Assembly: GCF_024586455.1 (NCBI RefSeq)
Contig: NC_065921.1
Span: forward strand, 79,978,163 to 80,042,162
Length of the DNA stretch: 64,000 nt
Source of the DNA: Bactrocera neohumeralis
Taxonomy: Eukaryota; Arthropoda; Insecta; Diptera; Tephritidae
Reading direction: 5' to 3'
Within the stretch, counting starts at the first letter, position 1. Each line of letters starts with the position of its first letter. The notes beneath the pieces were generated by a model, which was not told where the DNA came from, searched no databases, and saw only the letters and a program-made list of their open reading frames with translations. This document shows positions 28,101 to 43,100 of the stretch, piece by piece. Made by a program: the position numbers and the translations under genes.

Positions 28101-31100
28101 TGCATAATAATCGCATATGACATGCCTTAGTGGCTACAAGTTGCTTTCAGGAGTATGTAAATAAGCGCGCACACACAAGCCCCCGCTCGAGTACACGTAC
28201 ATATGCATATAAATAAGCAAGCAATAATATGCTGTTGGTAAATGAAAAATGCAAATATTCGTGCATTAGGGTGGTACAAAATATGATTTTCAAATTTATG
28301 AACTTTGATGATGCAAAATGTTGTACTTTGATGTTGGAAAATTAAAAATGTAAAGATTTCTATATTAGGGGGACACTTAAAAAAATTTAACTTTAATAAA
28401 TTCTTATGCGATTGAGTATAAAGGCATAACTAAATAAGTAAGCAATAATATGCTGTTGGTAAACTACAAATGCAAATAGTCACACATTAGGGTAGCACTA
28501 ATTTTATTTTTTTTGCAAAGTTATAGCCATAGATGAGATAAGGATATATACATTTTGGCGTTGGAAAAGTAAAAATGCAAAAATATGTGTATTAAGGTAA
28601 CACTTAAAAACTTTTTATTGTTAAAAAATTCATATGCGTCTGAGGATAAAAGGATAAATAAAAAAAAAGCAATAGATTTCTGTTGGAAATTAAAATTGTG
28701 TGCATCACAGTGGTATTAACAGAATATTTTTAGAAATTAAAGGTGCATAACCATTGCTGATAAGTGAATATACATATATGTACATTTTGGTGACGAAAAA
28801 TTAAAAATGCAAACATTTTTGTATTAGGGTGACACTGAAAAAAATTTTAACGTTAAAAAATTATTATCCGATTGAGGAAAACGATAAATAAAGAAACATA
28901 GAATAGATTTTTGTTCTAAGTTAGAAATGTGCACATTAGGGTGGTATTAAATTAATGATTTGAAAGCTTAAAGATTCATAACCAATGCTGGTAAAAGGAT
29001 ATGTACATACATATATTTTGATGTTAGGAAATGGCACAATTTCAAAAATTTTATATTAGGGTGGTCCTTAAAAAATGAGAAAAGTAATTTTGTTGTTTAA
29101 CAATTATGAGGAAACTTCGGATAAAAGGTTACATACATTTTTATGTTATCATTGAAAAATCAAATTTGTGCATTAGGGTGTTACTTAAATTACGAAATAT
29201 TCCAGGTTTTCAATTGCAGTAGTTTATAGCCGATTTATGGTAAAATGTTAGATAAATTTTGGCACTATTGTATTTGTTGTTGTTACTATTGCAGTCAAAA
29301 AAGTTTCAAAAAGTGGCTTAGAGTATGCTTAAGAGCCAGACACTTTCAATTTATATTCTTATTGTGCTAATAACAATTCAGATCCATTTAAGATAACTGG
29401 ATCCGAAAGTTACGAGAACGGTTGATATTTAACACTCTTGAGCTCATTAGATACCAAAATAAAAAAAGTGGCATCATTTTTAGAGTTTATATAGAAAACT
29501 GTTTGATGAACTATTTTCTCATCTTCTCTCTTCACTCTTAGTCTAAACTTTGACTGCTTCAACCGGCTTTCCTATAAGCAGTACGTACAAAATTAGTGCT
29601 CATTATCTGAGGAGAAAAAAATTATTATTTTCGCTGTAAAAACTTCTTCCAACATTCACGCTCCACCCTAATGCCCCCACATAGCTACCCACATTAAGCG
29701 CATAGAAAGTCTTATGTTTATATTATTGCGAGGCACACTATACATTTCTGTTTGCTTGTGCTTTTCAATCTGTTTCACTTTCCGTAGCGCAAGAGCCCAG
29801 CAAAATAGCTGAGAGCATTTTCATTTTGCGTCAGGAAGCAAACGTTTGCTCTTTAAACCTAATTGAAAATTATTATTTACATATAAATCAGCCTTAAGCA
29901 TTAGCAAAGTTTCAAAAGGTCTCACGTATATGCTGCAAATACACATACATGCACATACACATGCTTGTAGCCGCACAAAGAGCCATGCTGGTGGAGCACA
30001 TGCAACATACACGAGCTCGTACATGTTATGTGCATGCGTGTGTGTATGCTCTTTGGTGGAACTCCTGCAAGTTGCTCATAAGTTGGCTGATGCTTAGCCG
30101 CCGGCAAAAATTTCTCATTATTTCTTTTTGAAAATTCTTTTTTATTTTCTTGTTTGCATATTTCATTTGCCACTTTTTTGTGTCGCCTTTTCGGCACTCG
30201 GCACTTGGTTCTTGGTACTGTTGACTTAAGCTGCTCACTTTTGTTGGCATCTTATATGAGTATGCCTTTATAGGTTTCTTAAGAATATTTTTCGTTTAAT
30301 TTCTTTCTCTTTTTCGTGTACGAATTTTAAGCTAATATCGATGACTCAATTGCTTGCGCTCTTCTTCTGGCTTAACGGAAGCAAAGCCTTAGCTGTAATC
30401 TCATCTAGATGTCTTTTCAACTGAAAATGCAAACTTGAATATTGAAAAAGTTACCGTTATAATGTATGTAACGATAATCTCCATTTCCCATCAATGACTT
30501 TTGAAATCTCAAGCCCAATGTTTTAAATACGAAGCTGTATTATAACAGGAATATTATACGAACCCTTCCAAAAAAAGTTTCATTCTTCTCTCGGTAATGT
30601 TTTGAGGTTATAATTTCTAAATCTGACGTAGAGTGAACTTTATAGCAAATCCTCGGTTATATTTTGAAGTTAGAGCCGCCAAAAATTCAAATATGGGAAA
30701 TATTTGGAGGTTAAAACTACCAACAGCTTTTCATAATAAATTTTAAAGCTGCTTTTTTAAAATATTTTGAGTTTAGAACCTTTAAATTTTTTCTAGACTA
30801 AGCTTTGAAGCTGAATCTCCGAAAAAATGTTGCCAAGTTCCGAAACTCTTCCAAACTATATCTTCGGAAGTATTTTGAGGTTAGAACTTCCGAGACTCTT
30901 CCACACTATATTCTCGGAAATATTTTGTGGTTCTAATTTTTAAAATTGACCTAGATTAAATAGATAGAACTACCAAACGCTTTCTATACTTAATTTTAAG
31001 GCTCTTCCTTGAAAATATTTTGCGCTTAGAACTACCAAATGCTTCCTATATTAAGTTCTGAAGCTGGTTTTCAGAAAACATTTTAAGGTTAGAACTTCCA

Positions 31101-34100
31101 AAATTCTTTTAAACTATATTCCCTGGAATATTTTGTAGTTTCAATTTCTCAAACCTTGTCAAACTAAGTTTTAAATTGTCGGAATAGTTTTTAGGCTAGA
31201 GCTTTCGAAATCTTCATCGACTAAATTTTACTACTTAAGAATCTAAGGCCTCTGTTTCTGACACAATTGGATTGCTCGAGCTCATTAAGTGTCAAAAGCA
31301 CATACCCAGTTGTTTAGAGGTTCAGTTTTCAAGAAAGCAAAATTTAAATATGTCAATACTTTCCATAGAACGAATCATACAGAGAGCGTCTAAAATCTTA
31401 GACTTTAATTATCGTTGTTTGGATAAACCCTGATTATCCGATAATTATCGGAAAAGATCAAGATTCCCTGCACAAAGAGTAAGAGTAGCCTGGCTAATAA
31501 ATTGAAAAATTGTGCGATGTGTCTGTCTGCAGTCCTCAGGAGTAATTTCAATACCAAAGTGCTTTCTTTAGAATTATTGTATTTCCTAAAAAGCTTTCTG
31601 GAGCAAAAGCTGCTAAATATCTTAAAGAATATCTCTTACCTGTTCCTAACTTGACCGAAGTAGACTGCAGTATATCAATACCCTAGCAGTAATGAATAAA
31701 AGAGTCTAAGAGCGATTTATTTTCATTGGGCGAATATAGGGCGGTACCATGCTTCAGAGTAACTTTTAAAATAGTTATTCTATACAGGATCAACTAGTGC
31801 TATCTTTTTATTGATTTCTCCAGGAGTGACTGCCGACATAATTTTGTGCTGGTGTTTATAAAAAGAGACAAGCTGTTGAACTCTTCCAAGAACTTAAAGC
31901 AGCGTATATTTATTATCTCAAGAGAATTTCTAATTAGTTCTCTCTTTTCAAATCTGCCATACCGAGCGTCGAGAGGTTTTTGTTTAGATTTTTATTTATT
32001 TAAAAAATTCCGTTGTTTTCTAAATAAAAATAATAATAATACCGTCTTTTTTCTCTTTACTCTTCCAGGGCAATATACTCGAAAATAATCTAGGCGAGGG
32101 CATCATAGTGGCCAATCAAAGCTTGGTGCTCCAGAATGTGAGTCGCGCCCGCGCGGGCATCTACACTTGTGTCGGCAGTAATCGGGAAGGTGATGGTGAG
32201 AGTAACCCTGTGCATTTGGATATAAGATGTAAGTATCGAAAACATGCAATATAACAACAAGAAAAATTTGTATATGGTGTTGAAATAATGCACAGCAGTA
32301 TTATACTAGAGGGTGACACATATAATTTATTTTTAGATATTTTTTTGCATACTCTCACCAGCTTACTGCTGCGTTCTCTCCGAGCATTTATGTGTCTCTT
32401 CCGAGATGCGTAACTGTTTGTGCAATTTTCACACTGTGGCAAGCATGTAATTCGCAGCAACATTAAAAATATGAGTATTTTTGAACTGTGTAATATTAGG
32501 GTGGGAGTGAAAAAAATTAATTTCTGAGTTTTGCCAGTATCAGCACTGCATTTGATGTTATCATGAAGAATAATGTCAAATAATAATATTTAACTATTTA
32601 AGAAGGAAGTTTAGAAAGGGGTACAGAAAGGTCCAGAGAAGTCAGAGTTTTAAGAAACTTGCAGTATACTAACTGAAATCGTTACTACTTTGGTCACAGC
32701 TTTCAAAAATTATTTTTGGTCCTAGTTAGAGTAAAATCACTGAGTTCTTCCTAGCTTAACGACTTGTATGTGGACCACCAATTACTAACAACGGTTTTGT
32801 GAATTGACTACCTTCTCCACATTAATTTTAGCACCACCCTAATACCTATATACCCGCATAAACACGGAAGGCTTACTTCGTGCAATTTACAATTGGCTTC
32901 TTCAGCCTACGGAAGATGGCTTCCGCTCTCAGTCAACACCGAGCTTTTTGTCACACATTTTTCTGACCTATTTATTTATCTGTTTGTTCGCCACTCCAGG
33001 TTTGGTAGGCATTACTATGGATCTGGTACAAACAAATTGCCTGTCATTTCTTATGCCAGGCGCAGAGCAGTGTCACAAGGAAGCTGCAGCAAATGCAGGC
33101 AGCAGCAAAACAATACCGCCAGCCAGCATAAATGTCTACAGCGGGCAGTCTTTTGCCGCTTGTACACACAGACACATACACACACACACACACACACTCA
33201 CAAATGTTTGTGCGCCTCCTGCTGCAACCGGCCGCTTTACCGCCTTACATCCTGTGCCAGCTGCCAGGGCAACAACTGTCAAAGCATTCATCTTACTTTT
33301 GCTCAGATTTTCTTGTGACTTATGCGCTGCTTGACACAAATACACACACAAGCACGCACTAGGCGCTCACATATCCTTTCCGTTTCACCAAAAGACCAAA
33401 AGTTCACACACACGCACATATACATACACTCCGCCGCACACGCACTTCCGCAAATACTGTGGCATTTAAATTGTGATTGTGCTCTGGTTGACAGCATCGA
33501 TTGTCGTCGCTTCCTCTCTGTTTTTGCTACGTTGATTTTCGGAAATTAAAATTACGAGCCAGCCGGCATGCACTAGAGTATAGTAGGCTAGCTTGACCGC
33601 ATTCTCCTTGTTTTTCTCTTAAATCGTAAATTGCAAATGTCAATGGTCAATGTGGTGCGCAGTTACACATATGCCTATGTATGAGTGCCTGTGTGTGCAG
33701 AGCTCTGCATTTCTACATCCTCTGCACGCTCTGTGGTGCGAGATTAGTGCTTGCAAGTGGCGATAAATTGCTTGAGATTTCAATTTGTTGAAATATTCGC
33801 AATCTTAATTAAGATCGCTTTGAAAAATTGCCGAAATATGGCAATTAGGAATTGAGGGACTATAAAGGGAACATTTTGAATTTTTTAATTGTGGGCTTTA
33901 TGGAAAATTATAGTCGTAAATACACAGAATTTTTGGGTACTAGGAAATTTTGGAATTAAATATTTTTTTTTAACGCCGAGGCAATTATTTCATGTAAAAT
34001 TTTTTATACCAGTTTTTTCTACCATTCTTGGCTTTGAACAATTTAGATTTGTATTAAAATCAAGCTCCTTGTATTTCCTACATAGTGACCAGCACATCGC

Positions 34101-37100
34101 CATGACACGAGCTAATATTTATAAACTATCTTGTTAATTAAAAAAAGTATTTTAGCGTTGAGATATAAACTTGAAAAGCTGTATACCAATTTTTGAATGA
34201 TTTTCTGTGTCAGTTTTATACCAAATTTTTATCCCAGTTTTTATGTAAATTTTTAGACCTGTTTATATATAAGAATTTTAGACCACTTTTTATATCAACT
34301 TTTTATACCAATTTTGATATCAAATTTTTAGACCAGTTTTATACCAAATTTTATATCATTTTTTATATCAAATTTTTAGACCAGTTTTTATACCAAATTT
34401 TTAGACCAGTTTTATATCAAATTTTTAGACCAGTTTTTATACCAAATTTTTAGACCAGTTTTATATCAAAATTTTAAACCAGTTTTTATATAAAATTTTT
34501 AGATAAGTTTTTATATCAATTTTTATAGACCTAAGTTGGTTTACATCAAATTAGAGTACGATCATTTTTAACTTAAATAAATTTTGGCTTAAACTTATTT
34601 TGAGTAATATCAGCTAAGGCTTAGACCAGTTTTGATATAAATCACTTTTATCTTATACCAATTCCTGTCCAGATAATTTTGAAATCTACTTTAATTTTCG
34701 CGGCAAAGAAATACAACTAGATAAGCTAAATGGACGTTATTAGTTTGACATGAAAACTACAACAATAAGTTGACTAAGTTTATGAGTTTTAAGTAGGTAT
34801 GTATAAATTAACAATAAAAGAAATAATCAAATATGTTTCATATTAATAATTCATATACAAATTTTCTCTCAACTGGATCTAGATTATACCAAATAAAGAT
34901 AAACTGTCTACCAAGTGTTGCCTACATTTAGGGGCATAGAACGACATGCCCCTTTTTTAGCCCCTTTCACATGGGACTTGGTTTAACATGATCGCGGTGG
35001 AGTCAAACCATTATTAACCATTAACTTTAGCGGAGTTTGCTAGAAAATATTGCTTTTTCTAAGCAAGTTTTGAAGTCTACTGTGACTTTATTATCCAAGT
35101 GTATTTCTTTTCCTTACACTCTTGCTCTCCTTCATGTCGCTCTAGCTGCGTTATAAGTCTTTCGTACACGCTCTTAAAGGTTCCTGCTGCCTACATTTGA
35201 GCGCATCTAATAGTTTTTTGTTTTCTATGCAAGTATATTGGCGTTCTGACTATCTGAACAATAATCCCCAAAACTTAAAAATGTTGAACTGTTCAATATG
35301 AGTACCAAATATGAGCCCCTCCAGGTAATTTATACAAAAAATGTTGTAAATTGGTGGTCAATCTTTCTTAATAGTACTGTGAACTGCCGCCAAAATTTGT
35401 AAAAATCGACTGAGTAGTTCGCCTAGTATTTTTGAATATTTAAGAATTTCTTGACGAGCTGAGTTGATTTAGACATGCCCGCTTGCCTGTCTGGCTGTCT
35501 ATATAAACAGGAACTAAACGCTTAATTATCGACAGAACGATCTGAAATTTCACACATAATATTTTCGCCTTAAAAAGCTCCTTATATTGTGGAATCGGCG
35601 ATATTAGACTAATATAGCATATAGCTGTCATACAAACTGAACGATCAAAGTCAATTCCTTGTATGGAAAAGTTTTTTGTTTAAGAAGAAATCTTCACGAA
35701 ATTTGGTACAAGTTATTAACCAAATCAGCGCTACAATCTACGAAGAACTTGTTCAGATAGGACAACTGTAGCATATAGCTGCCCTACAAACTGACCCATC
35801 AAAATCAAGTCCTTATATAGAAAACTTTTACATTTGTCAAGCTATCTTTACAAAATTTTGCATGGTTTATTGTTGAAGCTAGCTCTACAATCTCGAAATA
35901 TATTCTTCAGATCAGATAACTATAGCATGTAGCTGTCATACAAACTGACCGATCAAAATCAAGTCCTTGTATGGAAAACTATTTTATTTGTCAAGTTATC
36001 TTCACAAAATTTGGCACGCATTATTTTCTAAGGCAATGCTACATTCTCGGTACTAATTATTCAGATCCAACCATTATAGCATATAGCTGTTATGCAAATT
36101 CATACAATTCAAGATAAGTTTCTTTTTTACACTTTTATGCCATAAGCAATGCATCTGTGAAGGGTATTATGGCTTTCACGTAGTTGAAGTATTGTTTTCC
36201 TTGTTTTTGTTTGTGTAGTCGACAGCACATCTTCCATCACCCGAAATTACACACGACATAATATACATATATACAATATATGCATTTTAGTGTATTAATT
36301 GGATATCTGCTGCTAAATGAAATAGCGCATGTAATATTAAGAGCTCTAATTGCGCTTTTCGAATTGTCTAATAACAAAATACAATAAAAATTTGTAAATT
36401 CAGATGTAAATAACCATTAAGGGCGTGTAATAGAGATATTGTTTGTAGGTGTGGAGAATGTGTACGAAGATGCGTATGTATTAAATATGAATATACAGTT
36501 ATTATATACACAAATGTAATGCAAGTAATAACTGTAATTGAAGTAATTTATTTCAGCTAACAATACTTTGCACTATAATTTACACAATGCATTGGAGAAG
36601 AAGAAGAAGAAGCACAATGCAATGACAATGACGCATTTATTTCATGTTTTTGTAGTTTTCTACTCTTGTTTTTGTTCACATATATATGATATATATTTAA
36701 ATAGAGACTTATATTCCCTTAATTAAACGAGCGTGGCCAATTAATTGTTGACTTTTACCGTTATAGACGCTTAGAGAAGCTACAAAAGTGCCGAGCAGGC
36801 GGCAGCGATGCCTTAAATTAAATGAAAATTTCAATATCCCATTGTTTTAGGCGCATAAAAATTAATTGTGCATTTCAGATAAAATAACAAATTGCTACAA
36901 AGACAACTACACATGTGGAGTATATTGCTATATATAGGTATGTAGCTGCTGATCTAACTAATCTATGGAAATGCGAATGCGAAATTGCAGCGTTGCCTGC
37001 AGCTAACTGTGCGAATGCCGAGATAAATACGAAATTCTGCACGGTCAATTGTAATCTGTACACTTACATACACATTTCACCTTGGCTTACATATGTATAG

Positions 37101-40100
37101 GTATATGTTATACATATAACTGCATTTATAAATATATTTATATGCACTTGCAGCAATTGTAGCTGGCGCTATGTCATGCATGACTCTTGAAATTAAACTA
37201 AATAATTCAGCATTTAGCAGCAGTTAGTTGTTAGCATTGTTGTTGTCGTAGTAATTGTTGTGCTAAGTAAGGGCCTACGACTAGTAGAACCAGTTGAAAC
37301 TAGTTTGTAATCCGCAAGTGCATGTGTATGTGTGTGTGTTTCTTGTCACATACTTGAGAGCGAACGCCGCTGGCATGCAAGCTATCAAATTACACTAGTT
37401 AACGAAGCGATAATTTGCATTATTTTCAACACACCCTAATGTTTAGAAAGTTCTAATGTGAAGTTTAGTGAAACAAGGAGATTTTGGCTGAACTAAAGAT
37501 ATAAGAATCTCCTCTCTTTTAGCATAAAAAGTATAAAAATATCTTTATTTTGATTTATGTCGTTCAGTTTGCTTGGCAGCTATATGCTATAGTAGTCCGA
37601 TCTGAATAATATGTTCCACGATTATAGCATCGTCTTGTATAATAATCCGTGTAAAATTTTGTGGAGAAATATTGACAATTATAAAAGCTTTTCATACTAG
37701 AACTTGATTTTGAGCGTCAGTTTGTACGGCATCTATACTCTATAGTAGTCCAATCTTAACAAGTCCTTTGGAGATTGAAGCGCTGATTTGGGTAATAACC
37801 TTCACCAAAGTTTAGTGAAGATATCTCCTTAAATGAAAAAGTTTTCCTTACAAAAATTTAAATTGGATCGATCAGTTTTTTATGGCAGTTATATGTTATA
37901 ATGGCACGATATCAGCAGTTCCAACAAATAAGCAGCCTCTTAGCAGAAAAAGTAGCATGCAAAATTTCAGATCGATATCTCAAAAACTGAGGAATAAGTT
38001 CGCATATATACACAGACAAACCGACATGGTTCAACTTACTCAGTTCTTAACTTTGATTATTTACACATACTTTATAGAATCTCCGACATTTTCTTCTGGC
38101 TGTTACAAACCTTCGTGGTACAGTGGCTGAAAATATTCTATAACAACTTTTCTAGCTATAAAGTGTAAACAAACAACACTTTCTGCATTCTCACAATAAT
38201 CGGTTAAAAATAACCTGTATGTAACTAGTTTTTTAACCGGCAACATTCCTCAAAATACCACAATAATTGGTTATACATAACCGGTACGTAACTAGTTTTT
38301 TAATGCCAAAAAATTGTCGACTCGGCAGCATGTCTCCAAATTATTTGATGAGTAATTTTTTTTTCCACAAAGTCAACACAGCCTTATTCACTAAGTGAAA
38401 TTGGCGAGCTCTGAGGCTTCACAATAGCATATAAATTTCCTTCGAAAATAGAAAGCATTTTTCTCCACAGAATATTATACATTTCATGTAAAATACCACA
38501 GTTATTGAATTCAATAAAATAAATGCACATCTGCGTTCAATATCACGTTGATTCGCACTAGCTCTAGAGCAGAAACCCTCTCATATGCAAAAAAAATATC
38601 TTAAGAAAATTGCAGTGGCTCACAAGTTAATCAGTCCAAGTGCGAGGGGAATTTTCAGGAAATACTTCTAACATTAGTTTCCCCAAAAAAATGGGGTTAT
38701 GTTATCTTCATTCAGGTATGAGAACTCAGCGCATGTTTTGGTAGATATCAATCACTAATTATTATTAACTATTTTATTATATTGAATATGAGTAATGTGA
38801 TTGAAGGCCTCCTGAAGTACATCATAATCGGTGTATTAAAGTCTTGTAATGTTTTATTGATATCTCTTGTAAAATTATTTTATAGTTTTCACTTAAGATT
38901 TTCGCAGAAGAGATAATTCTTATAGGCTGGTGCAGAAGCCTTTGAACATGATAAAAAAAATCATAGTATGTTGAATGTCATCGGAAACGAAAGATAAAAT
39001 AGCACGCATTAAAGGTGAAATAATGTTTTAAAGCAATTATAAAAGAAATATTTGGGACACAAGAAAATAAGCTTCCATCAGATTTCGTAGAAGAAAAACC
39101 AAAATCTTGGTTTCTTGAATTTTTGTATAAGTTTTTAGGTTATGTGAAAAAAGTCTATATACAAAATTTTTAGACCTTTTCATTGTTTACAACATCGCCA
39201 TACAACATTTTACTGTATGTCATAGTTTTGCTGGATATCGAAATAAACTATACTTAACGCCTGAAAATTCAACCACCCACCTCCCTTTAGTAGGATATTT
39301 TCTTAAAGCTACTTTAGCTTACTGTCACTCATAAAAAACTAACATAAAGTCTCTCTCACAGTAATATTAAGCTCTGTTTGCGACTTAGTATAACAAATAG
39401 TTATTTCCATATGATTTCTCGCTTCGATTATTTTTTAATTTCTGTACCCGAATTTTTCTACGTTTAATCTAGAGAGTACAAACTTGGCTTGCCACGACTC
39501 TGTTAGTTGAACTCTTCTATTATCTCAAGACACTACATAATATGTACTCCAATATCTAAAGACTCCACGTTCTTATATAACACCTACACGCTTTTATTTT
39601 TTTTTCCTCCACCGATATTAAAACCTCCATCGAACCACGCTGATAGCTTTCTTAGTTCAAAAACTCTGTTGAACAGTGTAAAAACTATAACTGCAATTGC
39701 AATTTACTGTTAGTGTGGATTATCCTAGTGTTAATACCCGATGTTGTCTGTGCACTTGCATAGCTTAAACTTGCACACAAGCGATCTTCACATTTGCAAA
39801 GTCCACTGTTGTTTTGTTTAGCGTTTCTCGCTTGCCGTTTGTTGTACCGGCACACTGTTGCAGCAATTTGAGGCAGTCTGTCTGCGCTACAGTGACGCTA
39901 CACTATATATACTTTGTATATATATTTATATATGTACCGTCCGGCTTCCTCTGCCAGTTTCGGCAAATTGTTTGTCGCATCCTTATCTGGTTTTGGCTCG
40001 TGTCGTAGACAATTTAGTTTGAATATTTTAAATTGTTTTCTTGTTCGAATTTCGTGCATACATATTGACAACACATGTTACATATGCCTGCAGGTGTATG

Positions 40101-43100
40101 TGTCTTTGGTGCAAATATTTCGCATGCAGGAATTTCGAATTGTAGTCTTAAGCTTACTCGCATAGTTACAATCGTTAAAGAGATTTGCTGCATTCAAGTT
40201 GAATACTTGACAGCTGCAAATTGCCGTAACAATATTGTGCATCTCTGCATACATATGTATGTGCGTGTGTGCTTGTCGACTTCAAGCTTTTTGCAACAAC
40301 ATGTGTAATTGTACTTGTCAAGAAATTGAAATAGTTAAAAATCGCAGCAAATGAATTGGATGGTGATGCATTTGTAGCATATTTCTTGAATACCTCGACT
40401 AATTGAGGTTAGATTAGGTTAAAAAGACACTACTAAATTGGAGACACACTCTAAACTCTTATAAGTGGAGTCCATAGGAGCTTTTACAAGAAAATTATTT
40501 TATTGAACATTGAAGATTATATGATCTCGTTTCAAATGGCTATGGAGGAGTCCTAATCTCAAGCCATTATAAGTGGAGTCCAGAAGAGCGTTATATCTAT
40601 TGTTATATTATTTCTATTATTATACATTGAAGACTGCTATAATCTCAACTCAATTGGCTCTGGAGGAATTCTCTTTCATAACAATATATCTTAGAAATAT
40701 ATCAAGGAAGTCTCACGACCTTGATTTGGCAGATAAAGATGGCGAAAACATTACATAAAGCTGTAGTCTGTAAAAGTCATGAAAACGCTGAACCTTAGGG
40801 AAGATATTTTCATTTTGAATTCTAAGAGAACATTGATCTTTACACATGTGTTTGAGACTCCACCAATTTCATCGCAAACATGCTCGAGAGGTCATCGGAT
40901 CTTATTTTATAACCCAGAACTAATTAAGGTGAAATATATATCACGTTCTTTTTGCAAAGATAAACGTTCTCTGCATACAGTATTTAATGAAGCTGTAATA
41001 TTTGCCACAATGTCGCATCTGACATCCATTTCGACTACTGATTTTAATTTAACAGCTGTCATTTTACGTTCACTGGACAAACATTTGACAAACGGTACCA
41101 AAAATTCATTTGAAGTCTTGTTTTGACATCCTTTGATAGCTGTCATCTAATTCGATGTGCTATTATTTTTCTAGTCGCCGGCTGTTCATTTGACAACCGT
41201 TTGGCATCTGTATTCTGACATCCACTTGACATAATATTTTTGACATCCGTTTGACAGTTTTTGTCTAAAATTCATTTGACATCCGTTTTACAATTACCAT
41301 CTGATAAAAATCTGATAACGTCTGAATGGCTAATATCTGACATCCATTTGTCATCTGCTTTTTCATATTCATTTGATGCCATCTGACGTCAATTTGACAG
41401 CTTATATATTAAATCTATTTGACAGCTGCCATCTGCCAACCATTTAACATCTAAGTTTTGACATCTGTTCGAGGGCAGTCATCTTATTGCATATGACGTT
41501 CAATTGACAACCGCCATCTGACGTCCATTGGACATCCGTTTAGCATCTGTCTTCGAAGATCCCTCTGACATAGGTTTGAGAGCAGCTATCTGAAACCCAT
41601 TTGACAGCTGTCTTCTGAGATTCATTTGAGATCTGCCATTTGAGGTCAATCTGACAATCGTTTCACGGCTAGTATCTGACATCCGTTTGAAAACTTATTT
41701 TTGACATCAGTTTGACAGCTAGAACCAGATAATCAGTTGACAGCTGCTCTCTGATACTAATTTGATATCCGTTTGACAGAATACTTCCTATGCGTAAGAC
41801 TAAAGAGATAGGCTGTTAGGCAAAAACTATGACAGTTTCAAAGTTGACAAGAGTTTTCTGCGTTGGATTTTGAGGCCGACATTGTTGTTTCTGTTAATGC
41901 TGGTTCCAAGATGGAGTAAGTTATCTACGTGACGAAGGCGCAAAGGACTATAAATCTTTCGCAAAACATTTCTCTTTACAACTCGTAACGTCAACTCATA
42001 AGATGTTGGCATCGTTCATACCTCTGCACCATATAACAGGACGGGAATAATGAGTGTCTTGTAGAGTTTGGTTTTTGTTCGTCGAGAGAGGACTTTACAT
42101 CTCAATTGCCTATTCAGTCCAAAGTAGCAGCTGTTGGCAAGAGCCACACTGATGAGTTTCTTCCAATCAGTTTGCAGACCTTGAGCTTAAATCTTTCACA
42201 CAGTGCGCTCGATAGAACCTTATACGCGATGTTGAGGAGGCTTATCCAACGGTAGTTGGCGCAGTTTGTGGGGTCTCCCTTTTTGTGGATTGGGCAGAGC
42301 ACACTTAAATTGCAATCGTTGGGCATGCTTTCGTCAGACCATATTTTACAAAGAAGCTGATGCATGCTCCCTATCAGTCGGGCAATGAAACGTCTGCTCC
42401 ATCGTCATCGATAGGGGAATCGGGTTCGCCTTCTCCTGGCGTTATATTTTCACTACCATTCAGCATACTGGAGAAGTGTTCCCTCCATAATTTTAGTATG
42501 CTCTGAGTATCAATCAGTAAGTCTAGTGAGATAAAATGTTTAGAAGATAATTCAACCTAAATATAAAAGATTTTTGTGTGGAGTCTAATAGTTGCTAAAT
42601 ATTAAAGTAATATAAGTTTTATTAGGAGATAAAATCCACCATTCAACCCATTTTCGAAGAAGTGGTTGAACACGAGTCCACACAAACAATCAATCAATTT
42701 ATGAAATTAAAATCGTATAGATTTATGTCAACACCAAGCACTGACGAAAAGCTTAAGTATTTCCTGTTAAACTATCTCTTAATTTCCCCACTTAATCGAA
42801 GTATTATTTCATATCATCATCTGTATGCATTCCCATATAACTGCAAAAATATCACGCTCGCACTATAAGATGCTTAATATTCTTAATAAATACTTCCGTT
42901 ATTGTCGAGGGCGTAAGTGACGAAAGTTACGTGTTTCTCTGTGTGCGCGTGTGGGGAAATTAAAATTGCCCATCCAGTGAAAAATCATTTTAAAAAGTCA
43001 ATCCATCATTCAATGACAGGCTTAAAATTAAAATAATGCCCAATTGCGAAGGAGTTGAGGACGGCAAGAATACTTGGAAAGGCACAAAGTAAAAGCGAGG

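Larger units (their letters stand above)
27894..32068 (+). other. Intron inside Ig4 (4175 bp)
   Basis: GT-AG, phase 0. The two tandem arrays are listed separately. The segments 29250-30430 and 31260-32060 hold no recognised gene; 29930-30060 is a CATACA/ACACAT-rich patch. Confidence 0.75.

Noticed and set aside
40779..41146. 115-codon plus and 79-codon minus frames
   Set aside because: They run into the minisatellite and are explained by its low stop content.
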